The notes beneath the pieces were generated by a model. It ran no database searches, was not told the origin of the DNA, and saw only the letters and a list, made by a program, of their open reading frames with translations. From positions 708,717 through 772,716 of the forward strand of contig JAFDXL010000009.1 in the NCBI GenBank assembly GCA_018267955.1: a stretch of 64,000 nt of DNA, in the 5' to 3' direction. Position 1 is the first letter of the stretch. Every line of letters begins with the position of its first letter. Below are positions 53,416 to 62,353 of this stretch, one piece after another. A program made the position numbers and the translations under genes. Origin of the DNA: Bacteroidota bacterium. GTDB taxonomy: Bacteria; Bacteroidota; Bacteroidia; Chitinophagales; Chitinophagaceae.

Positions 53416-54614
53416 TAACTAACCGCCATTTTTTTCTTGTCAGTTTTCGCAATAAAAATCCTGGTTAACTTTACAAAGAAATACAAAAAATGTAATCTTT
53501 CCGGAAGCCGGTAATACTGGATATCCTCAACGGAGGGTTGAAAGGCATATTTTATCAATTTAAAGGTCAGTTTTACCCTACCTATAATATCGTCAGTGTT
53601 CTTAAGAACCGATACTTGTTTTTGCCAGGGGGTTCTTTGCTTTTTCTTGCCTGATAATAATACGTCTATATAAGGTGTTGTATCTATTTGCGCGGCAGGC
53701 AACAAGCCGCCTCCAACGTCCAATAGTTCATTGAGTAGCTGAGAGCCTGAAAGAAGTACCTTATTAAACTTGTATTCCCCGGTTATAGCTGTCACAACTT
53801 TCATATCCGGCCGGCCATTTTGCAATATCATCGCCAGATCAAGCAGGTATTTCAGTGAATTCCAGTTTTCACGCAGCCCATGATGCAGAAGCATCGTTAC
53901 AAAATGAAACTCTGTATTCAGGGCTTTAATATCTGTATTCCTGAAGTTCAGCACAGCAGGATGCTGAAACAACTGTTGATTGGATAGTTTCTTATGCAGT
54001 TCGAATACCGGGTGGTGTGCCAGCCATTGTATCTCTACGTGAAACTTACGTTGCCCATTCACATACTTATCAAAATAAAACTCGCAAGTGTTCTCAAGAA
54101 TCACCCTTTTCATCCCAGGCACCAAGTTATACATAGGATGGTAACCCAAAGGAGTAATAATATCTATGATTTTTTGCAGATCCGGAGCGGTTGAGGGATC
54201 GATCAGCAGATCAATATCCACAAATTCTCTCAGTGTCTGGTCTTTGTAAAACGCAGAAGCGAATGCGGGCCCCTTGTAAGGAATGGCGTCTATGCCATGC
54301 TGTTTTAAAACATCCAGCAGCTTCAATAACTCTTGCTGTTGTTCTGCACAGTTTATCGCCAAAGACAGCCTGTCGTGCTTCAATCGCTGCTTCACATCCC
54401 CGGGCATATCTGCTGACTGTAATACATGATAGGCTAACGGGCGTATCCTATTTTTAACAATGACCCTGTACAAACCCCACCAGTCGACTGAATATTCTTT
54501 TAAAAAGGCATTTAGCTGTTCCGACGAGGCAGTGCCAACAAATACCCTGCAGATAAGCACAACTGCAGCCTGCTCCACACCGTACTTTTCACTGATTACA
54601 TTGACAGATAACAT
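53415..54614 (-). CDS. Nucleotidyltransferase-family protein in the lasso locus
   Basis: A 399-residue protein of the uncharacterised NTP_transf_5 nucleotidyltransferase family (PF14907). The metal-binding signature is YKGPAFASAFYKDQTLREFV, then DIDLLID, near residues 115-138. The surrounding helical parts are typical (RPLAYHVLQSADMPGDVK, LDVLKQHGIDAIPYKG). Homologues recur in lasso-peptide clusters that also carry an HPr-like kinase, where a role in tailoring (possibly nucleotidylation) is suspected but, to my knowledge, not proven. It is translationally coupled to cysC. A -7 box lies 41 nt upstream. Confidence 0.8.
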   Translation of the reverse strand: MLSVNVISEKYGVEQAAVVLICRVFVGTASSEQLNAFLKEYSVDWWGLYRVIVKNRIRPLAYHVLQSADMPGDVKQRLKHDRLSLAINCAEQQQELLKLLDVLKQHGIDAIPYKGPAFASAFYKDQTLREFVDIDLLIDPSTAPDLQKIIDIITPLGYHPMYNLVPGMKRVILENTCEFYFDKYVNGQRKFHVEIQWLAHHPVFELHKKLSNQQLFQHPAVLNFRNTDIKALNTEFHFVTMLLHHGLRENWNSLKYLLDLAMILQNGRPDMKVVTAITGEYKFNKVLLSGSQLLNELLDVGGGLLPAAQIDTTPYIDVLLSGKKKQRTPWQKQVSVLKNTDDIIGRVKLTFKLIKYAFQPSVEDIQYYRLPERLHFLYFFVKLTRIFIAKTDKKKMAVS

Positions 54615-54654
54615 TAAAAAAGAAAGATATTCTTAGGGAGCCTTTGACGAACGG

Positions 54655-54662
54655 CAAAGCTA
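54655..54662 (-). promoter_or_regulatory. -7 box of the nucleotidyltransferase-cysC operon
   Basis: On the minus strand TAGCTTTG matches TAnnTTTG exactly, 41 nt upstream of the ATG at 54614. It is just downstream of the erythromycin-esterase-like gene's stop. Confidence 0.5.
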
Positions 54663-54681
54663 AAAAATCTTTCCGGTGCTT

Positions 54682-56004
54682 TTACATTCCGAATGGATAA
54701 GTTTCCGGCGTTTGGTGGCCATCGGGCTTGATATGCAATGGATGCAGTGCCCTTGTATGATCCAAATAAATAAAAGCATCGTAGCGAAGTGGTAAAATAG
54801 TGGGCACATAATTGCCATATTGCTCATATGCCGAATTATATACAACACCTATGGCCCTGTGCCCTATATGGTGCTCCATAAACTGATCGTCCATAAAATC
54901 TTCCATCAGCAGTAGCTTGTTTTCCGGGCCTGCCTTATGTAGTAAATATTCCCAGCTTCCTTTGGCGGCTGAAGGCACTTCCACATCCCTCATCTCTGCA
55001 CCCCATTGCCTGCCGGCGACAACATTGCCTTTGTAAGAACCAAAACCAACCAGGAATACATCTTCTTTCTTATACTTTATCCTCGCAAGCTCGCCTATAT
55101 TGTACATACCATCAGCGACCATGTCAGTTGCACGGGCGTCTCCTATATGTGTATTGTGCGCCCAGACAATAGCTTTTGAATCCGGTCCATGAAATTGCAG
55201 CAGACGGTCGAGCGTATCCATCATGTGCTGGTCCCTTATATTCCATGAATGCGGCCCACCCTGCACCATTGCCCTGTAATACCGTTCTGCATTCACGGCT
55301 ACTAAAGCATTTTGTTGCGTACTAAACACATTTTCCGGATCAGAATCGTAACGGGTTATCTTATATTGGATCTCTTTCAGTAGATCTACCACTTCATTTT
55401 CGCATAACTCAGGTACCAGCCGGGATGCCATGGCATAATCCCGTCCTTCATGCTTGTAGGGTTCGAAACAGCGGAAGGCTTCCTGTGCAAGTTTTAATGC
55501 GGACGGATCATTTTTTTCCAAATAATTCATAATAGCCTCCATCGATTCCCACAGACTGTAAACATCAAGTCCGTAAAACCCGGCATTAGCTTTACTCTCC
55601 GTATTGTAATTCCGCATCCACTCCATCAGGGCCACTATTTCCCAGTTTGCCCACATCCATGTAGGCCACCTGTTGAAATCGCCTAACAGGCTTTTGGCAC
55701 CTTGTCCTTGTACGAGGTTTTTGATATACCTATTCAGTTTGTAACAATCGGGCCAGTCTCCTTCAACCGCAATAAAATTGAACTTCTTCTCTTTAATCAG
55801 CCGCCTGCTAATCATACTACGCCAGGTATAGTATTCATGAGTTCCGTGGGATGCTTCTCCAAGCATTACTATCCTTGCATCGCCAATACGTTCGATCAGC
55901 TTATCTATATCGCTTTGTTTCCACAATATAGTTGCACGTTCTTGTATGGTTGTGATCGCTTTAGCTTCATCAAGATTCGAGCTTTTTGTGAAATGAGACC
56001 GCAT
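54682..56004 (-). CDS. Erythromycin-esterase-like protein
   Basis: A 440-residue member of the erythromycin esterase family (EreA/EreB fold). The family's active-site segment LGEASHGTHEYYTWR lies near residues 47-61, with the His needed for catalysis, and FIAVEGDWPDCYKLN and VWAHNTHIGD follow. Members occur widely in soil bacteria and most are not known to hydrolyse macrolides; many are of unknown substrate. The neighbours suggest a broader stress or small-molecule role. It is transcribed leftward, away from the hydrolase gene at 56129, with an exact TATGTTTG -7 box on the minus strand at 56036-56043. Confidence 0.85.
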   Translation of the reverse strand: MRSHFTKSSNLDEAKAITTIQERATILWKQSDIDKLIERIGDARIVMLGEASHGTHEYYTWRSMISRRLIKEKKFNFIAVEGDWPDCYKLNRYIKNLVQGQGAKSLLGDFNRWPTWMWANWEIVALMEWMRNYNTESKANAGFYGLDVYSLWESMEAIMNYLEKNDPSALKLAQEAFRCFEPYKHEGRDYAMASRLVPELCENEVVDLLKEIQYKITRYDSDPENVFSTQQNALVAVNAERYYRAMVQGGPHSWNIRDQHMMDTLDRLLQFHGPDSKAIVWAHNTHIGDARATDMVADGMYNIGELARIKYKKEDVFLVGFGSYKGNVVAGRQWGAEMRDVEVPSAAKGSWEYLLHKAGPENKLLLMEDFMDDQFMEHHIGHRAIGVVYNSAYEQYGNYVPTILPLRYDAFIYLDHTRALHPLHIKPDGHQTPETYPFGM

Positions 56005-56035
56005 AAAAATTTTATTTCAAAATATCTCGTAAAAC

Positions 56036-56043
56036 CAAACATA
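56036..56043 (-). promoter_or_regulatory. -7 box of the erythromycin-esterase-like gene
   Basis: On the minus strand TATGTTTG matches TAnnTTTG exactly, 31 nt upstream of the ATG at 56004. Confidence 0.5.
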
Positions 56044-56128
56044 TATCTGATAAACATCATCTATATTCCTGACACTAGTCATTTCAATCCGGCGGCAGCA
56101 AGTATAAGTTTACCAAAAATATGTTGCC

Positions 56129-56788
56129 ATGGGTATAGCGTTTCGAAAAGAAATAGAGATTCCTTTACAAGGAATACAACTAAAGGGCGATCTGACAATA
56201 CCTGAAGACGCGGAAGCTATGGTCGTTTTTTCGCACGGAAGTGGCAGTAGCCGTTTCAGTCCACGCAACAGGCAGGTTGCTACCTATCTTAATCAGCACA
56301 AGCTGGGCACCCTGTTAATAGACCTTTTAACAGAAGATGAAGATACCCTGTATGCTAACAGGTTTGACATCAGCCTGCTGACGAAGCGTTTAGCCGGCGC
56401 TACAGAATTTTTAAAGGAATTGGTGATTACCCAGGATCTGCACATAGGCTATTTTGGCGCGAGTACGGGGGCGGCTTCAGCATTGCGGGCGGCAGCTATC
56501 CTACCCTATATCTGCGCAGTAGTTTCAAGAGGAGGCAGGCCGGACCTGGCGATGGAAGCCTTGCCGAAAGTGAACGCACCGACCCTGTTAATAGTAGGCA
56601 GCCTTGATTATACCGTGATAGAGCTAAACAGAGAGGCTTACAAGGTAATGACCTGCACAAAATCGATGGAGATAATAGATGGTGCTTCTCACCTTTTTGA
56701 AGAAAAAGGTACGCTGGACAAAGTAGCCGAGGCAGCAACACACTGGTTTCAAAAATATCTCACCACAGCTAAAGTAGCGCACCAATAA
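56129..56788 (+). CDS. Dienelactone-hydrolase-like alpha/beta hydrolase
   Basis: A 219-residue alpha/beta hydrolase. The oxyanion region FSHGSGSSRFSPRNRQVATY (near residue 34), the nucleophile elbow FGASTGAAS (GxSxG near residue 113), the late acidic residue in LLIVGSLDYTVIELN and the catalytic His in GASHLFEEKG are in the right order. It belongs to the small intracellular hydrolases of the dienelactone-hydrolase type; the substrate is unknown. A near-consensus -7 box (TAAGTTTA) lies 16 bp upstream. The phosphoribosyltransferase gene begins 10 bp downstream. Confidence 0.85.
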   Translation: MGIAFRKEIEIPLQGIQLKGDLTIPEDAEAMVVFSHGSGSSRFSPRNRQVATYLNQHKLGTLLIDLLTEDEDTLYANRFDISLLTKRLAGATEFLKELVITQDLHIGYFGASTGAASALRAAAILPYICAVVSRGGRPDLAMEALPKVNAPTLLIVGSLDYTVIELNREAYKVMTCTKSMEIIDGASHLFEEKGTLDKVAEAATHWFQKYLTTAKVAHQ

Positions 56789-56798
56789 ACATCATCTT

Positions 56799-57437
56799 AT
56801 GTACCAGGACAGATTCGACGCCGGCATGGCATTGGCAGAAAAATTAACGCAATACAAGAACGCTAACGGAATTGTGCTGGCTGTACCCAGAGGAGGTGTG
56901 CCGGTAGCTTATGTTGTAGCCAAAGAGCTGGGACTACCGATAGATGTTATTTACTCTAAAAAGATTGGACATCCTAAAAACAAAGAGTACGCCATTGGCG
57001 CATCCGGTATTGATGAAAGCTTTGTAGTGCCTCATGAAGATGTATCAGAATCCTATATCGTACAGGAAAAAGCGCGCATCAGAGCAAAGCTCCTGGAAAT
57101 GAAGAAAATGTACACCGGCGACAAAGAACCCTTACCAATTGCAGGGAAAATAGCTATAGTGATAGATGATGGTGTGGCAACAGGTAACACATTATTAGCT
57201 ACCATAAACATACTAAAGAAAAGCAAACCTCAAAAAATAGTGCTGGCCGTGCCTGTAGCTTCCAAAACAGCCCTGGAGCGGCTATCTAAAGTTGCCGACG
57301 AAGTAATTTGTCCACTGGTGCCAAATATATTCTGGGGCGTGGGAGAATTTTACAAAGAGTTTGAACAAGTAAGTGATGAAGAAGTAATACAATTTCTAAG
57401 GCTCCTCAGCAAGGCAAAAGCAGACCAGCACGGATAA
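56799..57437 (+). CDS. Phosphoribosyltransferase-family protein
   Basis: A 212-residue type I phosphoribosyltransferase. The PRPP-binding loop IVIDDGVATGNTL lies near residues 118-130, and the N-terminal GIVLAVPRGGVPVAYVVAKE is typical of the subgroup found beside alpha/beta hydrolases and erythromycin-esterase-like genes in many bacteria. The specific base substrate cannot be told. It follows the hydrolase by 10 bp and precedes the BON-domain gene by 63 bp. Confidence 0.88.
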   Translation: MYQDRFDAGMALAEKLTQYKNANGIVLAVPRGGVPVAYVVAKELGLPIDVIYSKKIGHPKNKEYAIGASGIDESFVVPHEDVSESYIVQEKARIRAKLLEMKKMYTGDKEPLPIAGKIAIVIDDGVATGNTLLATINILKKSKPQKIVLAVPVASKTALERLSKVADEVICPLVPNIFWGVGEFYKEFEQVSDEEVIQFLRLLSKAKADQHG

Positions 57438-57500
57438 TGTGTACAACATTTCTGTATGAAGTGCCAGCAATTATTAATTAACAACAAAACATACAACAAA

Positions 57501-58154
57501 ATGAAAACCGATCAACAATTACAACAAGATGTAATGGATGAACTCAAGTGGGATCCATTGCTGGCAGCGTCTGAAATTGGCGTATCTGTAAAGAACGGAG
57601 TCGTTACCTTAAGCGGCTATGTGAATAGTTTTTCTAAAAAATATGCTGCAGAAAACGCGGTGAAGCGCGTAAAGGGTGTACAAGCAGTAGCTGAAGACAT
57701 CCAGGTGCGCCTGGGCTTTGATGGCAAAAGAACGGACAGCGAAATAGCCGAAATGGCCCTGAATGCAATTAAATGGGATACAGAAGTGCCTGATGGCGAC
57801 CTGAGGCTGAAGGTAGAAAACGGCTGGATCAATTTGGAGGGATCTGTAGAATGGCAGTTTCAAAAAGATGCGGCTGTAAAAGCAGTTAGAAATATTGTTG
57901 GCGTTAAAGGAGTTACCAATACCATCAGCGTAAATCCAAAGATCAACAAAGCAGTAGTGGAAACAAAAATTAAAAACGCACTGGAACGCAGCGCCACCGT
58001 AGAAGCAGAAGGAATAAAAGTAGAAACTAAGGGGGGCAAAGTAATACTGCGTGGCAAAGTAAGATCCTGGGCGGAAAGACGTGATGCGGAAAGGGCAGCA
58101 TGGTCTTCGCCCGGAGTGAAAGAAGTCGAAGATGAACTATCCATTATGGCATAA
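57501..58154 (+). CDS. Triple BON-domain protein
   Basis: A 217-residue protein from ATG 57501 (MKTDQQLQQDVMDELKWD). It consists of three BON domains in tandem: residues ~4-70 (GVSVKNGVVTLSGYVNSFSK), ~78-145 (LRLKVENGWINLEGSVEWQF) and ~152-217 (IKVETKGGKVILRGKVRSWA). BON domains bind phospholipid membranes and occur in osmotic-shock proteins such as OsmY. There is no signal peptide, so it is predicted cytoplasmic. An in-frame ATG 45 bp earlier adds an unlike-family tail, and I reject it. A strong terminator follows. Confidence 0.9.
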   Translation: MKTDQQLQQDVMDELKWDPLLAASEIGVSVKNGVVTLSGYVNSFSKKYAAENAVKRVKGVQAVAEDIQVRLGFDGKRTDSEIAEMALNAIKWDTEVPDGDLRLKVENGWINLEGSVEWQFQKDAAVKAVRNIVGVKGVTNTISVNPKINKAVVETKIKNALERSATVEAEGIKVETKGGKVILRGKVRSWAERRDAERAAWSSPGVKEVEDELSIMA

Positions 58155-58170
58155 AGTAAAAGAGTAAAGG

Positions 58171-58195
58171 AGCCACCTTTTTAGGTGGCTATTTT
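58171..58195 (+). terminator. Rho-independent terminator
   Basis: AGCCACC-TTTTTA-GGTGGCT forms a 7-bp stem followed by ATTTTT. It lies between the BON gene and the convergent PepSY gene and may serve both strands. Confidence 0.85.
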
Positions 58196-58202
58196 TATGC
58201 AG

Positions 58203-59375
58203 CTAATATCCATTCTCTTTAATGAAAGGCCGGTATTTCTTTTTGCGTTTCCTGCCGATCCATATCAGCGTACCGGTGACAGGGAGACTGGCTGCAATGA
58301 GACTGGCAATGAAAGCCAATATCTTGCCGGGTAAGCCGAGAACTGCGCCAACATGTATATCGTAATTCATGCCAACAAGCTTTTCTCCTCTATTCTTCTC
58401 TTTATAATTTTGACGAGCGAGCAGCTTACCCGTGTACTGATCAAACTGTAACTGATCATAATTATAATAAGTCTCTTCACCGCGATAACCGTATGCGTAG
58501 ATAGTCTGCTCCTTGCCCACCGGATAAGATATTCCTATTCGCTTAGCATCAGAAAGGACATTTAGCGATTTTGCAAATGCTATATCTAAGGGAGCAGTAA
58601 CAGCACCAATATGGGTTTCCTGCGATTTTACAACCGGGTTAGCAGGAGGTGTAATGCTTAATGCAGCAGCCACATATACCAATTGCTGAAACCACTTGAA
58701 AGCCCAAACCAAACCCGTCAATGAGATAACAGTTGTAAACAGCAGCGCATAAAAACCGGGGACATTATGCAGGTCATAGTTTAATCGCTTGAACTTGGCG
58801 TCCCATTTTATTTTAAAACTCTTTTTATAATTAGCCCGATTCCATTTTTTTGGCCACCATAATATCATACCTGTGATGAGCATGATGACGAATATTAAAG
58901 TGGCGACACCAACTATTGGCTGACCATAAGGTGTGTTTAACAGCAAGCTCCAGTGCAACGACTTTACGAGATTAAAGAATTCATATTTATAGTCAATAAC
59001 ACCAGTTACCTTTCCTGTATAGGGATCTACATAAGCCACTTTATAATATGCCAGCGCATCAAAATAACTGATAGCTTTTTCATCACCTGCTTTGTACGCA
59101 GAGAACTCCCATGCTTTGCCGGGCTGCTTGTAGCAAACGGAAAAGTTGATTGGCTTGTCGCCACCAAGTGCTGCCTGTGCCTTTTGTTTCAGAACAGACA
59201 AGGGCTGAGAGCCGGTATTAGTGGGCGTTACAAACATTATATCCTTGCGGATGTATTCCTTTATTTCTTTTTGAAATACATAGATACAGCCGGTGATGCC
59301 TAATATAAACACCACCAGCCCGGACGATAGTCCAAGCCAGAGGTGTATTTTTCCGATAAGTTTTTTTAAAGCCAC
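58203..59375 (-). CDS. PepSY-associated TM-helix protein (siderophore-uptake neighbour)
   Basis: A 390-residue membrane protein of the PepSY_TM family. The opening KLIGKIHLWLGLSSGLVVFILGITGC is the family signature (first helix with His), and three further helices follow near residues 150, 205 and 355. The periplasmic PepSY segments lie between them. Such proteins accompany TonB siderophore receptors and some members act as ferric-siderophore reductases at the inner membrane. It starts 2 bp after the TonB receptor stop, so the two are one operon. Confidence 0.88.
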   Translation of the reverse strand: MALKKLIGKIHLWLGLSSGLVVFILGITGCIYVFQKEIKEYIRKDIMFVTPTNTGSQPLSVLKQKAQAALGGDKPINFSVCYKQPGKAWEFSAYKAGDEKAISYFDALAYYKVAYVDPYTGKVTGVIDYKYEFFNLVKSLHWSLLLNTPYGQPIVGVATLIFVIMLITGMILWWPKKWNRANYKKSFKIKWDAKFKRLNYDLHNVPGFYALLFTTVISLTGLVWAFKWFQQLVYVAAALSITPPANPVVKSQETHIGAVTAPLDIAFAKSLNVLSDAKRIGISYPVGKEQTIYAYGYRGEETYYNYDQLQFDQYTGKLLARQNYKEKNRGEKLVGMNYDIHVGAVLGLPGKILAFIASLIAASLPVTGTLIWIGRKRKKKYRPFIKENGY

Positions 59376-59377
59376 TA

Positions 59378-61783
59378 TTAAAACCTATAAGAGATACTTA
59401 GCCTGTAATTTCTTGGCGCTTCTGCCTGCCAGTAATAGAACTTGCCGTAACCGTAATAAGAACCGGTGTATAAATAAGTATTCAGGATGTTGAATACATT
59501 GGCAGTCACTTTTACTTTGTTTTGTTCCCAGGTAAGGCCGCCATCCATCCTGAAATAATCAGGCAGATTTAGTGTACCGTTTGTACCCCATGTCCATGTA
59601 TCCCTATCGGCCATGTAGCTGCAACCGGCATTGATACCAAAACCACGCAGGAAGCCGGATTTTACTTTATAGCTCAGCCATGCATTAGCATTATGCCGGG
59701 CAAAGCCAGGTATCCTGTCCCCTACTTTAATTGCCGTTATACCATCTGCTACTTCCGTTACTTTAGAGTCTGTATAAGCATAGTTTACAACGAGGTTAAG
59801 GCCCGATAAGATCTCACCTTTTACATCCAGTTCTACCCCTTGAGCAGTTTTTTGACCAAGTACGATAGAATAAGATTCTGAAGCGGCATTAGAGGGGTCG
59901 GCTGTCAATTCATTATTCTTCAGGATGCGGTATATAGAGGCAGTTGTATTCCAGCGGCCATCCATCCAGTCTTTCTTTACACCTACTTCCATATTGTTAC
60001 CTGTAAGAGGCTTAACGGTGCTGCCGTTACGGATAATGCCCGCTTGCGGTACAAAAGCCTGGTCGTACAATGCGTATACGGAAGTTGACTTATTGATAGA
60101 ACCGCTGACACCTATACGTGGCGTGATCCTGTCGGCCATCTTTGCAGGAGCACCGTAAGCAGACTGGCTTACAGACGTGTACCTGCCGGCAAGTGTTACG
60201 CGCAAAGCATTATCAAAAAAGCCAAGTTCATCTTGTAAATAGATGCCAGAGTAACGCTGATCGATAACACCACCTGTACTATTGGCACGCTCTACCAGGC
60301 TTTTGCTTCTATCAAACACCGGGTAACCGTTAACAGGATTTGTATAAGCAGGATGATAGATATTAAATTCGGCACCAGCAGAATCCAGGTCGTGACCCTG
60401 GCTCCAATCTGCGAGATAATTTTTAGTTCCCATATCGAGACCTGCAAGTATACGATGATGCACTTTACCTGTATTCAGATCCCCATTGAGGTATGCCTGC
60501 CCAAACTTCATAGTGCTGGATGCATCCCAGATAGACACATTACGGATCATATTACCATTAGAATCTACAGAGCTGGGCCACATAGAAGAACCCTGCTGGG
60601 AATAACTGAAATAAGCAGCCTGTACGGTAAGCTTCCAGTTCTTATTGATCTTGTGCTGCAGGTTGAAGAATGCACTGTGATCGTTGATAACGGTAGGATC
60701 TAAGCCAGGCAATGCAGTTGTAAATTCGGGAGGAGTTTCTGCATAACCTTTTGCAGAGTAAACATAGTAACTACCTACGTTTGACATCTTCGCGTGTTGC
60801 AAAGTGTATTCCAGTGTGATGGTAGTAGCATCGTTTACTTTATATGCTAAAACCGGGGCAATGCTAAACCTGTCGTTGTATTCGTAAGCACGGAAAGAAT
60901 TTCTCGTTTGATCCATCAGGTTGAGCCTATACAGCAATTTGCCATCTTTGCTCAACTTACCATCAAGATCCAGCGTAGCACGATAGAGATCGAAGCTACC
61001 GTACGTAAAACCGGCGGAGCCATTGAAAGAATTGCCGGTCGGCTTTTTGGTTACCACATTGTACATGCCACTTGGATCGCCGTTGGACATCATAAAGCCG
61101 GCAGGGCCTTTTACAAATTCTATATGATCTACAAAGCTCATATCTTCAGTAAGCGGGCCCCATGCAGAGTTGACCGCATTAACGCCATTCCTGAATGCAG
61201 CTATCTGTGATCCACGCATATTGATGCGGGTGTACATATCGCCCCAGTGTTCCAGGCGGGTGGCTCCGCTAACATTGCGGATAACGCCGTCACTCATACT
61301 GATAACCTGCTGATCGTTTAGCACAGCAGCCGGAACGACCTGGATATTCTGCGGTATTTCTATCAGAGGCTCGTTCAGGCGAAGGCTGGATGATATTTTA
61401 TCTACTTTATACCTGTTCTTTGAAGACTGTATCACCACTTCGTTTAGCAGCTGCTTTTCTGATAGTTTCAGTTGCATATCAACTGTTGTTATTTCATCGG
61501 CTGCAACATCTATCATTTTTGCTACCGGCGCAGCACCTATAACATGGGCAATAAGCTCATAGTGTCCCGGAGCAATACGATTAAGTGAAAAAGCCCCGTC
61601 AGCATCCGTCATGGTAGTCTTCTTCAAAACCTTGATTGTAACGATCACGTTCTCAGCAGGTTTATTATCTGCTGTAGTAATGATTCCTTTAACAGAACCT
61701 GTTTTATCGGCCGCCATTGCAGCAAATGATATGAATAGTAAGAGTATGGGCTGGAAAATTCTAAAGAGTTGGTTTCGGTTCAT
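59378..61783 (-). CDS. TonB-dependent siderophore receptor
   Basis: An 801-residue outer-membrane receptor from ATG 61783. The signal peptide is MNRNQLFRIFQPILLLFISF with cleavage near AMAA. A carboxypeptidase-regulatory-like domain (GSVKGIITTADNKPAENVIV) comes first, then the TonB plug (LNDQQVISMSDGVIRNVSGA, YTRINMRGSQIAAFRNGVNA, FVKGPAGFMMSNGDPSGMYN) and a 22-strand barrel ending in the C-terminal Phe (YRLSISYRF). The plug pattern is that of ferric-siderophore receptors. An in-frame ATG at 61903 lies before the signal peptide and is not used. It is paired with the PepSY protein, so the substrate is probably an iron chelate. Confidence 0.93.
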   Translation of the reverse strand: MNRNQLFRIFQPILLLFISFAAMAADKTGSVKGIITTADNKPAENVIVTIKVLKKTTMTDADGAFSLNRIAPGHYELIAHVIGAAPVAKMIDVAADEITTVDMQLKLSEKQLLNEVVIQSSKNRYKVDKISSSLRLNEPLIEIPQNIQVVPAAVLNDQQVISMSDGVIRNVSGATRLEHWGDMYTRINMRGSQIAAFRNGVNAVNSAWGPLTEDMSFVDHIEFVKGPAGFMMSNGDPSGMYNVVTKKPTGNSFNGSAGFTYGSFDLYRATLDLDGKLSKDGKLLYRLNLMDQTRNSFRAYEYNDRFSIAPVLAYKVNDATTITLEYTLQHAKMSNVGSYYVYSAKGYAETPPEFTTALPGLDPTVINDHSAFFNLQHKINKNWKLTVQAAYFSYSQQGSSMWPSSVDSNGNMIRNVSIWDASSTMKFGQAYLNGDLNTGKVHHRILAGLDMGTKNYLADWSQGHDLDSAGAEFNIYHPAYTNPVNGYPVFDRSKSLVERANSTGGVIDQRYSGIYLQDELGFFDNALRVTLAGRYTSVSQSAYGAPAKMADRITPRIGVSGSINKSTSVYALYDQAFVPQAGIIRNGSTVKPLTGNNMEVGVKKDWMDGRWNTTASIYRILKNNELTADPSNAASESYSIVLGQKTAQGVELDVKGEILSGLNLVVNYAYTDSKVTEVADGITAIKVGDRIPGFARHNANAWLSYKVKSGFLRGFGINAGCSYMADRDTWTWGTNGTLNLPDYFRMDGGLTWEQNKVKVTANVFNILNTYLYTGSYYGYGKFYYWQAEAPRNYRLSISYRF

Positions 61784-62043
61784 TTGTATGTATTTTTTCG
61801 GACGCAAAATTCTGATTTCACACGGCAAGATGTTTTTACAATCAGGAATTAAGATAGTCCTCATCTGTACTTTTAACCGCGGGCAATATTGGCTATCAAT
61901 CAATACAGCAAAGGATCTCAGCCTATAGAAGCAACTACCCTGTTATACAATCGGGAAAAACTGATCGAACTAATTCCCGAATGACAATGACGTGACGAAG
62001 CCACGAGAACAGTCCATCATTTTTGCTTTAAAAGCACTACTCC

Positions 62044-62325
62044 ATGACCTTTGATGAAACACCAGAGATGGAAACCAATTATGAATTTTTCAGAGGCATT
62101 TCTATGCCTGATAAGTACTACCTATGCGATTTTCACAAAACGAAATACAAAGACGGGAGTGACGGTTACAGAGTGCTATTGCAGGCAACCGGGCATAAGG
62201 ACCTGGTAGCAGACCTGCAACTGATCAATAATTCTGAATGGAGGATGATGCACACCAGCGCCCCACTCGATGCAGCGCTACAATGGAAGATCATTACCGC
62301 GATATTGGAGCATAACAAAAAATAA
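62044..62325 (+). CDS. Small protein of unknown function
   Basis: A 93-residue cytoplasmic protein on the plus strand, flanked on both sides by minus-strand genes. MTFDETPEMETNYEFFRGIS is followed by a region with YLCDFHKTKYKDGSDGYRVL and EWRMMHTSAPLDAALQWKII. I recognise no domain. Reading-frame quality (acidic N-terminus, clear hydrophobic-polar alternation) suggests it is real. Its stop codon is inside the terminator hairpin at 62323. Confidence 0.55.
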   Translation: MTFDETPEMETNYEFFRGISMPDKYYLCDFHKTKYKDGSDGYRVLLQATGHKDLVADLQLINNSEWRMMHTSAPLDAALQWKIITAILEHNKK

Positions 62326-62350
62326 AGGATGGTGTAATTACCATCCTTTA
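62323..62350. terminator. Bidirectional terminator
   Basis: TAAAGGATGGT-GTAATT-ACCATCCTTTA forms an 11-bp perfect stem between the convergent small gene (plus) and hemL (minus). It contains the stop codon of the former. Confidence 0.85.
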
Positions 62351-62353
62351 TCA

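Noticed and set aside
42634-54680. Integrative element inserted at tRNA-Arg with flanking repeats
   Set aside because: I looked for a copy of the tRNA 3' end near 54600-54700 and for an integrase or transposase and saw neither. The locus may still be horizontally acquired, but insertion at the tRNA is not supported.
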